Assembly (NCBI GenBank): GCA_037893245.1
Contig: JBAIAA010000652.1
Span: forward strand, 248,001-312,000
Length of the DNA stretch: 64,000 nt
Origin: Crossaster papposus
Taxonomy: Eukaryota; Echinodermata; Asteroidea; Velatida; Solasteridae
Direction: 5' to 3'
Shown here: in pieces, positions 1-12,401 of the stretch
Position numbering within the stretch: position 1 is the first letter of the stretch
How the letters are laid out: every line of letters begins with the position of its first letter
The notes under the pieces: model-generated
Database searches by the model: none
What the model saw: only the letters and a program-made list of their open reading frames with translations
What the model was told of the DNA's origin: nothing
Position numbers and translations under genes: made by a program

Positions 1-1888
1 TACAATCGGCATATCCCTACTACTACATATTTAAGATTTGGTCTACAATCGGCATATCCCTACTACTACATATTTAAGATTTGGTCTACAATCGGCATAT
101 CCCTACTACAACATATTTAAGATTTGGTCTACAATCGGCATATCCCTACTACTACATATTTAAGATTTGGTCTACAATCGGCATATCCCTACTACTACAT
201 ATTTAAGATTTGGTCTACAATCGGCATATCCCTACTACTACATATTTAAGATTTGGTCTACAATCGGCATATCCCTACTACTACATATTTAAGATTTGGT
301 CTACAATCGGCATATCCCTACTACTACATATTTAAGATTTGTCTACAATCGGCATATCCCTACTACTACATATTTAAGATTTGGTCTACAATCCGCATAT
401 CCCTACTACTACATATTTAAGATTTGGTCTACAATCGGCATATCCCTACTACTACATATTTAAGATTTTGTCTACAATCGGCATATCCCTACTACTACAT
501 ATTTAAGATTTGGTCTACAATCGGCATATCCCTACTACTACATATTTAAGATTTGGTCTACAATCGGCATATCCCTACTACTACATATTTAAGATTTGGT
601 CTACAATCGGCATATCCCTACTACTACTACTACATATTTAAGATTTGGTCTACAATCGGCATATCCCTACTACTACATATTTAAGATTTGGTCTACAATC
701 GGCATATCCCTACTACTACATATTTAAGATTTGGTCTACAATCGGCATATCCCTACTACTACATATTTAAGATTTGGTCTACAATCGGCATATCCCTACT
801 ACTACATATTTAAGATTTGGTCTACAATCGGCATATCCCTACTACTACATATTTAAGATTTGGTCTACAATCGGCATATCCCTACTACTACATATTTAAG
901 ATTTGGTCTACAATCGGCATATCCCTACTACTACATATTTAAGATTTGGTCTACAATCGGCATATCCCTACTACTACATATTTAAGATTTGGTCTACAAT
1001 CGGCATATCCCTACTACTACTACATATTTAAGATTTGGTCTACAATCGGCATATCCCTACTACTACATATTTAAGATTTGGTCTACAATCGGCATACCCC
1101 TACTACTACATATTTAAGATTTGGTCAAAAATCGGCATATCCCTACTACTACATATTTAAGATTTGGTCTACAATCGGCATACCCCTACTACTACATATT
1201 TAAGATTTGGTCTACAATCGGCATATCCCTACTACTACATATTTAAGATTTGGTCTACAATCGGCATATCCCTACTACTACATATTTAAGATTTGGTCTA
1301 CAATCGGCATATCCCTACTACTACTACATATTTAAGATTTGGTCTACAATCGGCATATCCCTACTACTACATATTTAAGATTTGGTCTACAATCGGCATA
1401 TCCCTACTACTACATATTTAAGATTTGGTCTACAATCGGCATATCCCTACTACTACATATTTAAGATTTGGTCTACAATCGGCATATTCCTACTACTTCA
1501 TATTTAAGATTTGGTCTACAATCGGCATAACCCTACTACTACATATTTAAGATTTGGTATACAATCGGCATATCCCTACTACTACATATTTAAGATTTGG
1601 TCTACAATCGGCATATCCCTATTACTACATATTTAAGATTTGGTCTACAATCGGCATATCCCTACTACTACATATTTAAGATTTGGTCTACAATCGGCAT
1701 ATCCCTACTACTACATATTTAAGATTTGGTCTACAATCGGCATATGCCTACTACTACATATTTAAGATTTGGTCTACAATCGGCATATCCCTACTACTAC
1801 ATATTTAAGATTTGGTCTACAATCGGCATATCCCTACTACTACATATTTAAGATTTGGTCTACAATCGGCATATCCCTACTACTACAT
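1..1888 (+). repeat. A-monomer array with left-region marker series
   Basis: About 43 A units, cut by the window start. It carries an ordered set of variants that returns in later arrays: a 42 bp unit near 336, CAATCCGC near 391, GATTTTGTC near 467, a 49 bp unit with five TAC at 619-633, CATACCCC near 1097 and 1182 on either side of TCAAAAATCGG at 1125, then CATAACCC, GGTATAC, CCTATTAC and CATATGCC before module 1. No gene seen. Confidence 0.95.
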
Positions 1889-2138
1889 ATTTAACTCGAG
1901 GGCTTGTTCCCACATCAGGTGTTTATTTCTACTGCACACTTCTTTCCCTTTACATATTTAACTCGAGGGCTTGTTCCCACATCAGGTGTTTATTTCTACT
2001 GCACACTTCTTTCCCTTTACATATTTAACTCGAGGGCTTGTTCCCACATCAGGTGTTTATTTCTACTGCACACTTCTTTCTCTTTACATAATAATAAATG
2101 TGAGTTTGTTTTGTTATCAGATCAAATTGAGTTTTTTT
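1889..2138 (+). repeat. Module 1: B3-C
   Basis: Three 67 bp B units (1889-2089), each opening ATTTAACTCGAGGG and ending TTTACAT, then a 49 bp C linker opening AATAATAAATGTGAG and ending in seven T. The third B has TTCTCTTTAC where the first two have TTCCCTTTAC. The module replaces the ATTT at the start of an A unit; the A unit resumes directly as AAGATTTGG. Confidence 0.95.
2090..2138 (+). terminator. Candidate poly(A)-signal segment (representative C linker)
   Basis: AATAAA lies at 2093-2098 and is followed at once by a GT/T-rich stretch (TGTGAGTTTGTTTTG) and, at the end, seven T. This order resembles a eukaryotic cleavage/polyadenylation signal with a downstream GU-rich element. The same segment ends every module; AATAAA is intact in all complete C copies except modules 10 and 28 (AATACA). 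Whether it acts on any transcript is unknown; it could be the fossil 3' end of a retroposon. Confidence 0.3.
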
Positions 2139-3774
2139 AAGATTTGGTATACAATCGGCATATCCCTACTACTACATATTTAAGATTTGGTCTACAATCG
2201 GCATATCCCTACTACTACATATTTAAGATTTGGTCTACAATCGGCATATCCCTACTACTACATATTTAAGATTTGGTCTACAATCGGCATATCCCTACTA
2301 CTACATATTTAAGATTTGGTCTACAATCGGCATATCCCTACTACTACATATTTAAGATTTGGTCTACAATCGGCATATCCCTACTACTACATATTTAAGA
2401 TTTGGTCTACAATCGGCATATCCCTACTACTACATATTTAAGATTTGGTCTACAATCGGCATATCCCTACTACTACATATTTAAGATTTGGTCTACAATC
2501 GGTATATCCCTACTACTACATATTTAAGATTTGGTCTACAATCGGCATATCCCTACTACTACATATTTAAGATTTGGTCTACAATCGGCATATACCTACT
2601 ACTACATATTTAAGATTTGGTCTACAATCGGCATATCCCTACTACTACATATTTAAGATTTGGTCTACAATCGGCATATCCCTACTACTACATATTTAAG
2701 ATTTGGTCTACAATCGGCATATCCCTACTACTACATATTTAAGATTTGGTCTACAATCGGCATATCCCTACTACTACATATTTAAGATTTGGTCTACAAT
2801 CGGCATATCCCTACTACTACATATTTAAGATTTGGTCTACAATCGGCATATCCCTACTACTACATATTTAAGATTTGGTCTACAATCGGCATATCCCTAC
2901 TACTACTACATATTTAAGATTTGGTCTACAATCGGCATATCCCTACTACTACATATTTAAGATTTGGTCTACAATCGGCATACCCCTACTACTACATATT
3001 TAAGATTTGGTCAAAAATCGGCATATCCCTACTACTACATATTTAAGATTTGGTCTACAATCGGCATACCCCTACTACTACATATTTAAGATTTGGTCTA
3101 CAATCGGCATATCCCTACTACTACATATTTAAGATTTGGTCTACAATCGGCATATCCCTACTACTACATATTTAAGATTTGGTCTACAATCGGCATATCC
3201 CTACTACTACATATTTAAGATTTGGTCTACAATCGGCATATCCCTACTACTACATATTTAAGATTTGGTCTACAATCGGCATATCCCTACTACTACATAT
3301 TTAAGATTTGGTCTACAATCGGCATATCCCTACTACTACATATTTAAGATTTGGTCTACAATCGGCATATCCCTACTACTACATATTTAAGATTTGGTCT
3401 ACAATCGGCATAACCCTACTACTACATATTTAAGATTTGGTATACAATCGGCATATCCCTACTACTACATATTTAAGATTTGGTCTACAATCGGCATATC
3501 CCTATTACTACATATTTAAGATTTGGTCTACAATCGGCATATCCCTACTACTACATATTTAAGATTTGGTCTACAATCGGCATATCCCTACTACTACATA
3601 TTTAAGATTTGGTCTACAATCGGCATATGCCTACTACTACATATTTAAGATTTGGTCTACAATCGGCATATCCCTACTACTACTACATATTTAAGATTTG
3701 GTCTACAATCGGCATATCCCTACTACTACATATTTAAGATTTGGTCTACAATCGGCATATCCCTACTACTACAT
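2139..3774 (+). repeat. A-monomer array
   Basis: About 38 A units. A CGGTATAT variant near 2500 follows module 1, as it also does after modules 5 and 14. The marker series then returns: CATACCCC, TCAAAAATCGG at 3011, CATACCCC, CATAACCC, GGTATAC, CCTATTAC, CATATGCC. The TCAAAA marker to next-module distance is 764 bp, the same as in 1-1888. No gene. Confidence 0.95.
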
Positions 3775-4024
3775 ATTTAACTCGAGGGCTTGTTCCCACA
3801 TCAGGTGTTTATTTCTACTGCACACTTCTTTCTCTTTACATATTTAACTCGAGGGCTTGTTCCCACATCAGGTGTTTATTTCTACTGCACACTTCTTTCC
3901 CTTTACATATTTAACTCGAGGGCTTGTTCCCACATCAGGTGTTTATTTCTACTGCACACTTCTTTCTCTTTACATAATAATAAATGTGAGTTTGTTTTGT
4001 TATCAGATCAAATTGAGTTTTTTT
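3775..4024 (+). repeat. Module 2: B3-C
   Basis: Its first and third B units both have TTCTCTTTAC, which separates it from module 1; the C linker ends in seven T. It is repeated 633 bp downstream as module 3. Confidence 0.95.
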
Positions 4025-4407
4025 AAGATTTGGTATACAATCGGCATATCCCTACTACTACATATTTAAGATTTGGTCTACAATCGGCATATCCCTACTA
4101 CTACATATTTAAGATTTGGTCTACAATCGGCATATCCCTACTACTACATATTTAAGATTTGGTCTACAATCGGCATATCCCTACTACTACATATTTAAGA
4201 TTTGGTCTACAATCGGCATATCCCTACTACTACATATTTAAGATTTGGTCTACAATCGGCATATGCCTACTACTACATATTTAAGATTTGGTCTACAATC
4301 GGCATATCCCTACTACTACATATTTAAGATTTGGTCTACAATCGGCATATCCCTACTACTACATATTTAAGATTTGGTCTACAATCGGCATATCCCTACT
4401 ACTACAT

Positions 4408-4657
4408 ATTTAACTCGAGGGCTTGTTCCCACATCAGGTGTTTATTTCTACTGCACACTTCTTTCTCTTTACATATTTAACTCGAGGGCTTGTTCCCACA
4501 TCAGGTGTTTATTTCTACTGCACACTTCTTTCCCTTTACATATTTAACTCGAGGGCTTGTTCCCACATCAGGTGTTTATTTCTACTGCACACTTCTTTCT
4601 CTTTACATAATAATAAATGTGAGTTTGTTTTGTTATCAGATCAAATTGAGTTTTTTT
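4408..4657 (+). repeat. Module 3: B3-C
   Basis: Matches module 2 (TTCTCTTTAC in B units 1 and 3). The 633 bp spacing and the CATATGCC unit shared just upstream indicate a local tandem duplication of module plus a few A units. Confidence 0.95.
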
Positions 4658-6593
4658 AAGATTTGGTATACAATCGGCATATCCCTACTACTACATATTT
4701 AAGATTTGGTCTACAATCGGCATATCCCTACTACTACATATTTAAGATTTGGTCTACAATCGGCATATCCCTACTACTACATATTTAAGATTTGGTCTAC
4801 AATCGGCATATCCCTACTACTACATATTTAAGATTTGGTCTACAATCGGCATATCCCTACTACTACATATTTAAGATTTGGTCTACAATCGGCATATCCC
4901 TACTACTACATATTTAAGATTTGGTCTACAATCGGCATATCCCTACTACTACATATTTAAGATTTGGTCTACAATCGGCATATCCCTACTACTACATATT
5001 TAAGATTTGGTCTACAATCGGCATATCCCTACTACTACATATTTAAGATTTGGTCTACAATCGGCATATCCCTACTACTACATATTTAAGATTTGTCTAC
5101 AATCGGCATATCCCTACTACTACATATTTAAGATTTGGTCTACAATCCGCATATCCCTACTACTACATATTTAAGATTTGGTCTACAATCGGCATATCCC
5201 TACTACTACATATTTAAGATTTTGTCTACAATCGGCATATCCCTACTACTACATATTTAAGATTTGGTCTACAATCGGCATATCCCTACTACTACATATT
5301 TAAGATTTGGTCTACAATCGGCATATCCCTACTACTACTACATATTTAAGATTTGGTCTACAATCGGCATATCCCTACTACTACATATTTAAGATTTGGT
5401 CTACAATCGGCATATCCCTACTACTACATATTTAAGATTTGGTCTACAATCGGCATATCCCTACTACTACATATTTAAGATTTGGTCTACAATCGGCATA
5501 TCCCTACTACTACATATTTAAGATTTGGTCTACAATCGGCATATCCCTACTACTACATATTTAAGATTTGGTCTACAATCGGCATATCCCTACTACTACA
5601 TATTTAAGATTTGGTCTACAATCGGCATATCCCTACTACTACATATTTAAGATTTGGTCTACAATCGGCATATCCCTACTACTACATATTTAAGATTTGG
5701 TCTACAATCGGCATATCCCTACTACTACTACATATTTAAGATTTGGTCTACAATCGGCATATCCCTACTACTACATATTTAAGATTTGGTCTACAATCGG
5801 CATACCCCTACTACTACATATTTAAGATTTGGTCAAAAATCGGCATATCCCTACTACTACATATTTAAGATTTGGTCTACAATCGGCATACCCCTACTAC
5901 TACATATTTAAGATTTGGTCTACAATCGGCATATCCCTACTACTACATATTTAAGATTTGGTCTACAATCGGCATATCCCTACTACTACATATTTAAGAT
6001 TTGGTCTACAATCGGCATATCCCTACTACTACATATTTAAGATTTGGTCTACAATCGGCATATCCCTACTACTACATATTTAAGATTTGGTCTACAATCG
6101 GCATATCCCTACTACTACATATTTAAGATTTGGTCTACAATCGGCATATCCCTACTACTACATATTTAAGATTTGGTCTACAATCGGCATATCCCTACTA
6201 CTACATATTTAAGATTTGGTCTACAATCGGCATAACCCTACTACTACATATTTAAGATTTGGTATACAATCGGCATATCCCTACTACTACATATTTAAGA
6301 TTTGGTCTACAATCGGCATATCCCTATTACTACATATTTAAGATTTGGTCTACAATCGGCATATCCCTACTACTACATATTTAAGATTTGGTCTACAATC
6401 GGCATATCCCTACTACTACATATTTAAGATTTGGTCTACAATCGGCATATGCCTACTACTACATATTTAAGATTTGGTCTACAATCGGCATATCCCTACT
6501 ACTACATATTTAAGATTTGGTCTACAATCGGCATATCCCTACTACTACATATTTAAGATTTGGTCTACAATCGGCATATCCCTACTACTACAT
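4658..6593 (+). repeat. A-monomer array, paralogue of 1-1888
   Basis: About 45 A units. It carries the full marker series of the first array at an offset of about 4705-4708 bp: a 42 bp unit at 5090, CAATCCGC near 5144, GATTTTGTC near 5220, TCAAAAATCGG at 5833, then CATAACCC, GGTATAC, CCTATTAC and CATATGCC. Differences are TAC-count changes and missing or extra A units. No gene. Confidence 0.95.
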
Positions 6594-6843
6594 ATTTAAC
6601 TCGAGGGCTTGTTCCCACATCAGGTGTTTATTTCTACTGCACACTTCTTTCCCTTTACATATTTAACTCGAGGGCTTGTTCCCACATCAGGTGTTTATTT
6701 CTACTGCACACTTCTTTCCCTTTACATATTTAACTCGAGGGCTTGTTCCCACATCAGGTGTTTATTTCTACTGCACACTTCTTTCTCTTTACATAATAAT
6801 AAATGTGAGTTTGTTTTGTTATCAGATCAAATTGAGTTTTTTT
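6594..6843 (+). repeat. Module 4: B3-C
   Basis: Same type as module 1 (only the third B has TTCTCTTT; seven T at the end of C), lying 4705 bp downstream of it. Confidence 0.95.
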
Positions 6844-7871
6844 AAGATTTGGTATACAATCGGCATATCCCTACTACTACATATTTAAGATTTGGTCTAC
6901 AATCGGCATATCCCTACTACTACATATTTAAGATTTGGTCTACAATCGGCATATCCCTACTACTACATATTTAAGATTTGGTCTACAATCGGCATATCCC
7001 TACTACTACATATTTAAGATTTGGTCTACAATCGGCATATCCCTACTACTACATATTTAAGATTTGGTCTACAATCGGCATACCCCTACTACTACATATT
7101 TAAGATTTGGTCAAAAATCGGCATATCCCTACTACTACATATTTAAGATTTGGTCTACAATCGGCATACCCCTACTACTACATATTTAAGATTTGGTCTA
7201 CAATCGGCATATCCCTACTACTACATATTTAAGATTTGGTCTACAATCGGCATATCCCTACTACTACATATTTAAGATTTGGTCTACAATCGGCATATCC
7301 CTACTACTACATATTTAAGATTTGGTCTACAATCGGCATATCCCTACTACTACATATTTAAGATTTGGTCTACAATCGGCATATCCCTACTACTACATAT
7401 TTAAGATTTGGTCTACAATCGGCATATCCCTACTACTACATATTTAAGATTTGGTCTACAATCGGCATATCCCTACTACTACATATTTAAGATTTGGTCT
7501 ACAATCGGCATAACCCTACTACTACATATTTAAGATTTGGTATACAATCGGCATATCCCTACTACTACATATTTAAGATTTGGTCTACAATCGGCATATC
7601 CCTATTACTACATATTTAAGATTTGGTCTACAATCGGCATATCCCTACTACTACATATTTAAGATTTGGTCTACAATCGGCATATCCCTACTACTACATA
7701 TTTAAGATTTGGTCTACAATCGGCATATGCCTACTACTACATATTTAAGATTTGGTCTACAATCGGCATATCCCTACTACTACATATTTAAGATTTGGTC
7801 TACAATCGGCATATCCCTACTACTACATATTTAAGATTTGGTCTACAATCGGCATATCCCTACTACTACAT
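6844..7871 (+). repeat. A-monomer array
   Basis: About 24 A units holding the second half of the marker series (CATACCCC, TCAAAAATCGG at 7111, CATACCCC, CATAACCC, GGTATAC, CCTATTAC, CATATGCC). With module 5 this gives a 1278 bp higher-order period relative to module 4. No gene. Confidence 0.95.
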
Positions 7872-8121
7872 ATTTAACTCGAGGGCTTGTTCCCACATCA
7901 GGTGTTTATTTCTACTGCACACTTCTTTCCCTTTACATATTTAACTCGAGGGCTTGTTCCCACATCAGGTGTTTATTTCTACTGCACACTTCTTTCCCTT
8001 TACATATTTAACTCGAGGGCTTGTTCCCACATCAGGTGTTTATTTCTACTGCACACTTCTTTCTCTTTACATAATAATAAATGTGAGTTTGTTTTGTTAT
8101 CAGATCAAATTGAGTTTTTTT
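7872..8121 (+). repeat. Module 5: B3-C
   Basis: Same type as modules 1 and 4, 1278 bp after module 4. Last module of the seven-T class until module 13. Confidence 0.95.
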
Positions 8122-9152
8122 AAGATTTGGTATACAATCGGCATATCCCTACTACTACATATTTAAGATTTGGTCTACAATCGGCATATCCCTACTACTA
8201 CATATTTAAGATTTGGTCTACAATCGGCATATCCCTACTACTACATATTTAAGATTTGGTCTACAATCGGCATATCCCTACTACTACATATTTAAGATTT
8301 GGTCTACAATCGGCATATCCCTACTACTACATATTTAAGATTTGGTCTACAATCGGCATATCCCTACTACTACATATTTAAGATTTGGTCTACAATCGGC
8401 ATATCCCTACTACTACATATTTAAGATTTGGTCTACAATCGGCATATCCCTACTACTACATATTTAAGATTTGGTCTACAATCGGTATATCCCTACTACT
8501 ACATATTTCAGATTTGGTCTACAATCGGCATATCCCTACTACTACATATTTAAGATTTGGTCTACAATCGGCATATCCCTACTACTACATATTTAAGATT
8601 TGGTCTACAATCGGCATATCCCTACTACTACATATTTAAGATTTGGTCTACAATCGGCATATCCCTACTACTACATATTTAAGATTTGGTCTACAATCGG
8701 CATATCCCTACTACTACATATTTAAGATTTGGTCTACAATCGGCATATCCCTACTACTACATATTTAAGATTTGGTCTACAATCGGCATATCCCTACTAC
8801 TACATATTTAAGATTTGGTCTATAATCGGCATATCCCTACTACTACATATTTAAGATTTGGTCTACAATCGGCATATCCCTACTACTACTACATATTTAA
8901 GATTTGGTCTACAATCGGCATATCCCTACTACTACATATTTAAGATTTGGTCTACAATCGGCATATCCCTACTACTACATATTTAAGATGTGGTCTACAA
9001 TCGGCATATCCCTACTACTACATATTTAAGATTTGGTCTACAATCGGCATATCCCTACTACTACATATTTAAGATTTGGTCTACAATCGGCATATCCCTA
9101 CTACTACATATTTAAGATTTGGTATACAATCGGCATATCCCTACTACTACAT
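8122..9152 (+). repeat. A-monomer array
   Basis: About 24 A units with CGGTATAT near 8483, CATATTTCAG near 8505, TATAATCGG at 8821, one 46 bp unit near 8880 and AAGATGTGG at 8987. The last three reappear at 24.86-25.03 kb, and CGGTATAT, TATAATCGG and AAGATGTGG reappear in 17.7-18.3 kb. No gene. Confidence 0.95.
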
Positions 9153-9401
9153 ATTTAACTCGAGGGCTTGTTCCCACATCAGGTGTTTATTTCTACTGCA
9201 CACTTCTTTCCCTTTACATATTTAACTCGAGGGCTTGTTCCCACATCAGGTGTTTATTTCTACTGCACACTTCTTTCCCTTTACATATTTAACTCGAGGG
9301 CTTGTTCCCACATCAGGTGTTTATTTCTACTGCACACTTCTTTCCCTTTACATACAAATAAATGTGAGTTTGTTTTGTTATCAGATCAAATTGAGTTTTT
9401 T
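9153..9401 (+). repeat. Module 6: B3-C
   Basis: All three B units have TTCCCTTTAC. C opens ACAAATAAATG instead of AATAATAAATG, keeping AATAAA, and ends in six T. Confidence 0.95.
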
Positions 9402-9999
9402 AAGATTTGGTCTACAATCGGCATATCCCTACTACTACATATTTAAGATTTGGTCTACAATCGGCATATCCCTACTGCTACATATTTAAGATTTGGTCTA
9501 CAATCGGCATATCCCTACTACTACATATTTAAGATTTGGTCTACAATCGGCATATCCCTACTACTACATATTTAAGATTTGGTCTACAATCGGCATATCC
9601 CTACTACTACATATTTAAGATTTGGTCTACAATCGGCATATCCCTACTACTACATATTTAAGATTTGGTCTACAATCGGCATGTCCCTACTACTACATAT
9701 TTAAGATTTGGTCTAAAATCGGCATATCCCTACTACTACATATTTAAGATTTGGTCTACAATCGGCATATCCCTACTACTACATATTTAAGATTTGGTCT
9801 ACAATCGGCATATCCCTACTACTACAAATTTAAGATTTGGTCTACAATCGGCATATCCCTACTACTACATATTTAAAATTTGGTCTACAATCGGCATATC
9901 CCTACTACTACATATTTAAGATTTGGTCTACAATCGGCATATCCCTACTACTACATATTTAAGATTTGGTCTACAATCGGCATATCCCTACTACTACAT

Positions 10000-10248
10000 A
10001 TTTAACTCGAGGGCTTGTTCCCACATCAGGTGTTTATTTCTACTGCACACTTCTTTCCCTTTACATATTTAACTCGAGGGCTTGTTCCCACATCAGGTGT
10101 TTATTTCTACTGCACACTTCTTTCCCTTTACATATTTAACTCGAGGGCTTGTTCCCACATCAGGTGTTTATTTCTACTGCACACTTCTTTCTCTTTACAT
10201 AATAATAAATGTGAGTTTGTTTTGTTATCAGATCAAATTGAGTTTTTT
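10000..10248 (+). repeat. Module 7: B3-C
   Basis: Third B has TTCTCTTTAC; C ends in six T. It is followed one A unit later by a unit with CCACTACATATTGAATATT, a private variant shared with modules 16 and 25. Confidence 0.95.
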
Positions 10249-10631
10249 AAGATTTGGTCTACAATCGGCATATCCCTACTACTACATATTTAAGATTTGG
10301 TCTACAATCGGCATATCCCTACCACTACATATTGAATATTTGGTCTACAATCGGCATATCCCTACTACCACATATTTAAGATTTGGTCTACAATCGGCAT
10401 ATCCCTACTACTACATATTTAAGATTTGGTCTACAATCGGCATATCCCTACTACTACATATTTAAGATTTGGTCTACAATCGGCATATCCCTACCACTAC
10501 ATATTTAATATTTGGTCTACAATCGGCATATCCCTACTACTACATATTTAAGATTTGGTCTACAATCGGCATATCCCTACTACTACATATTTAAGATTTG
10601 GTCTACAATCGGCATATCCCTACTACTACAT

Positions 10632-10880
10632 ATTTAACTCGAGGGCTTGTTCCCACATCAGGTGTTTATTTCTACTGCACACTTCTTTCCCTTTACATAT
10701 TTAACTCGAGGGCTTGTTCCCACATCAGGTGTTTATTTCTACTGCACACTTCTTTCCCTTTACATATTTAACTCGAGGGCTTGTTCCCACATCAGGTGTT
10801 TATTTCTACTGCACACTTCTTTCCCTTTACATACTAATAAATGTGAGTTTGTTTTGTTATCAGATCAAATTGAGTTTTTT
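10632..10880 (+). repeat. Module 8: B3-C
   Basis: C opens ACTAATAAATG. Only one A unit separates this module from module 9. Confidence 0.95.
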
Positions 10881-10919
10881 AAGATTTGGTCTACAATCGG
10901 CATATCCCTACTACTACAT

Positions 10920-11034
10920 ATTTAACTCGAGGGCTTGTTCCCACATCAGGTGTTTATTTCTACTGCACACTTCTTTCCCTTTACATAATAATAAATGTGA
11001 GTTTGTTTTGTTATCAGATCAAATTGAGTTTTTT
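10920..11034 (+). repeat. Module 9: B1-C
   Basis: Single B (10920-10986) plus 48 bp C. An extra A follows the T run (TTTTTTAAAGATTT), a junction variant shared with modules 18, 19, 27, 30 and 35. Confidence 0.95.
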
Positions 11035-11117
11035 AAAGATTTGGTCTACAATCGGCATATCCCTACTACTACATATTTAAGATTTGGTCTACAATCGGCA
11101 TATCCCTACTACTACAT

Positions 11118-11232
11118 ATTTAACTCGAGGGCTTGTTCCCACATCAGGTGTTTATTTCTACTGCACACTTCTTTCCCTTTACATAATAATACATGTGAGT
11201 TTGTTTTGTTATCAGATCAAATTGAGTTTGTT
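11118..11232 (+). repeat. Module 10: B1-C, AATAAA lost
   Basis: C reads AATAATACATG, so AATAAA is mutated to AATACA; the end reads GAGTTTGTTAAG. Module 28 shares the AATACA change but has GAGTTTTTT. Confidence 0.95.
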
Positions 11233-11319
11233 AAGATTTGGTCTACAATCGGCATATCCCTACTACTACATATTTAAGAATTGGTCTACAATCGGCATAT
11301 CCCTACTACTACATATTTA

Positions 11320-11860
11320 AGATTTGGTCTACAATCGGCATATCCCTACTACTACATATTTAAGAATTGGTCTACAATCGGCATATCCCTACTACTACAT
11401 ATTTAAGATTTGGTCTACAATCGGCATATCCCTACTACTACATATTTAAGATTTGGTCTACAATCGGCATATCCCTACTACTACATATTTAAGATTTGGT
11501 CTACAATCGGCATATCCCTACTACTACATATTTAAGATTTGGTCTACAATCGGCATATCCCTACTACTACATATTTAAGATTTGGTCTACAATCGGCATA
11601 TCCCCACTACTACATATTTAAGATTTGGTCTACAATCGGCATATCCCTACTACTACATATTTAACTCGAGGGCTTGTTCCCACATCAGGTGTTTATTTCT
11701 ACTGCACACTTATTTCCCTTTACATAATAATAAATGTGAGTTTGTTTTGTTATCAGATCAAATTGAGTTTTTTAAGATTTGGTCTACAATCGGCATATCC
11801 CTACTACTACATATTTAAGATTTGGTATACAATCGGCATATCCCTACTACTACATATTTA
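11320..11860. repeat. 541 bp tandem duplication, copy 1
   Basis: Module 11 with its flanking A units is repeated at 11861-12401. Landmarks shift by exactly 541 bp: AAGAATTGG 11364 to 11905, module start 11659 to 12200, and the CCCCACTAC unit upstream of each module. Break positions are arbitrary within identical A units. Confidence 0.9.
11659..11773 (+). repeat. Module 11: B1-C
   Basis: B has CTTATTTCCC where most have CTTCTTTCCC, a private variant shared with modules 12, 17 and 29. GGTATACAATC marks the second A unit downstream. Confidence 0.95.
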
Positions 11861-12401
11861 AGATTTGGTCTACAATCGGCATATCCCTACTACTACATAT
11901 TTAAGAATTGGTCTACAATCGGCATATCCCTACTACTACATATTTAAGATTTGGTCTACAATCGGCATATCCCTACTACTACATATTTAAGATTTGGTCT
12001 ACAATCGGCATATCCCTACTACTACATATTTAAGATTTGGTCTACAATCGGCATATCCCTACTACTACATATTTAAGATTTGGTCTACAATCGGCATATC
12101 CCTACTACTACATATTTAAGATTTGGTCTACAATCGGCATATCCCCACTACTACATATTTAAGATTTGGTCTACAATCGGCATATCCCTACTACTACATA
12201 TTTAACTCGAGGGCTTGTTCCCACATCAGGTGTTTATTTCTACTGCACACTTATTTCCCTTTACATAATAATAAATGTGAGTTTGTTTTGTTATCAGATC
12301 AAATTGAGTTTTTTAAGATTTGGTCTACAATCGGCATATCCCTACTACTACATATTTAAGATTTGGTATACAATCGGCATATCCCTACTACTACATATTT
12401 A
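11861..12401. repeat. 541 bp tandem duplication, copy 2
   Basis: Second copy of the 541 bp unit. It contains module 12 and the same AAGAATTGG, CCCCACTAC and GGTATAC landmarks in the same order. The 25-28 kb paralogue has only one copy, so this duplication arose after the larger block was copied, or was lost there. Confidence 0.9.
12200..12314 (+). repeat. Module 12: B1-C
   Basis: Identical in type to module 11, including CTTATTTCCC. Confidence 0.95.

Larger units (their letters stand above)
8985..11861. repeat. Higher-order block, copy 1 (16,039 bp offset)
   Basis: Modules 6 to 11 and the A units between them match modules 24 to 29 at 25024-27900 with every module start shifted by exactly 16,039 bp. 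Shared private variants include ACAT-AATAATACATG in one C linker, ACTAATAAATG in another, ATTGAATATT and TTAATATTT A units, AAGAATTGG units, and CTTATTTCCC in the last B. By eye about half a dozen base differences separate the copies. Block ends are approximate because flanking A units are identical. Confidence 0.9.

Noticed and set aside
2090..2138. Mini-intron in C (GTGAGT donor and TTGTTTTGTTATCAG acceptor)
   Set aside because: Donor and acceptor are only about 20 bases apart, too short for a functional intron in known animals; each motif alone is weak.
10714..11277. Longest open frame, 187 codons, and its twin at 26753-27316
   Set aside because: It runs through A, B and C units in succession and is mostly translated repeat. 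A 43 bp unit shifts frame every copy, so three units form a 43-residue cycle with one stop; B and C insertions merely extend it. No start context, no domain, no codon pattern.
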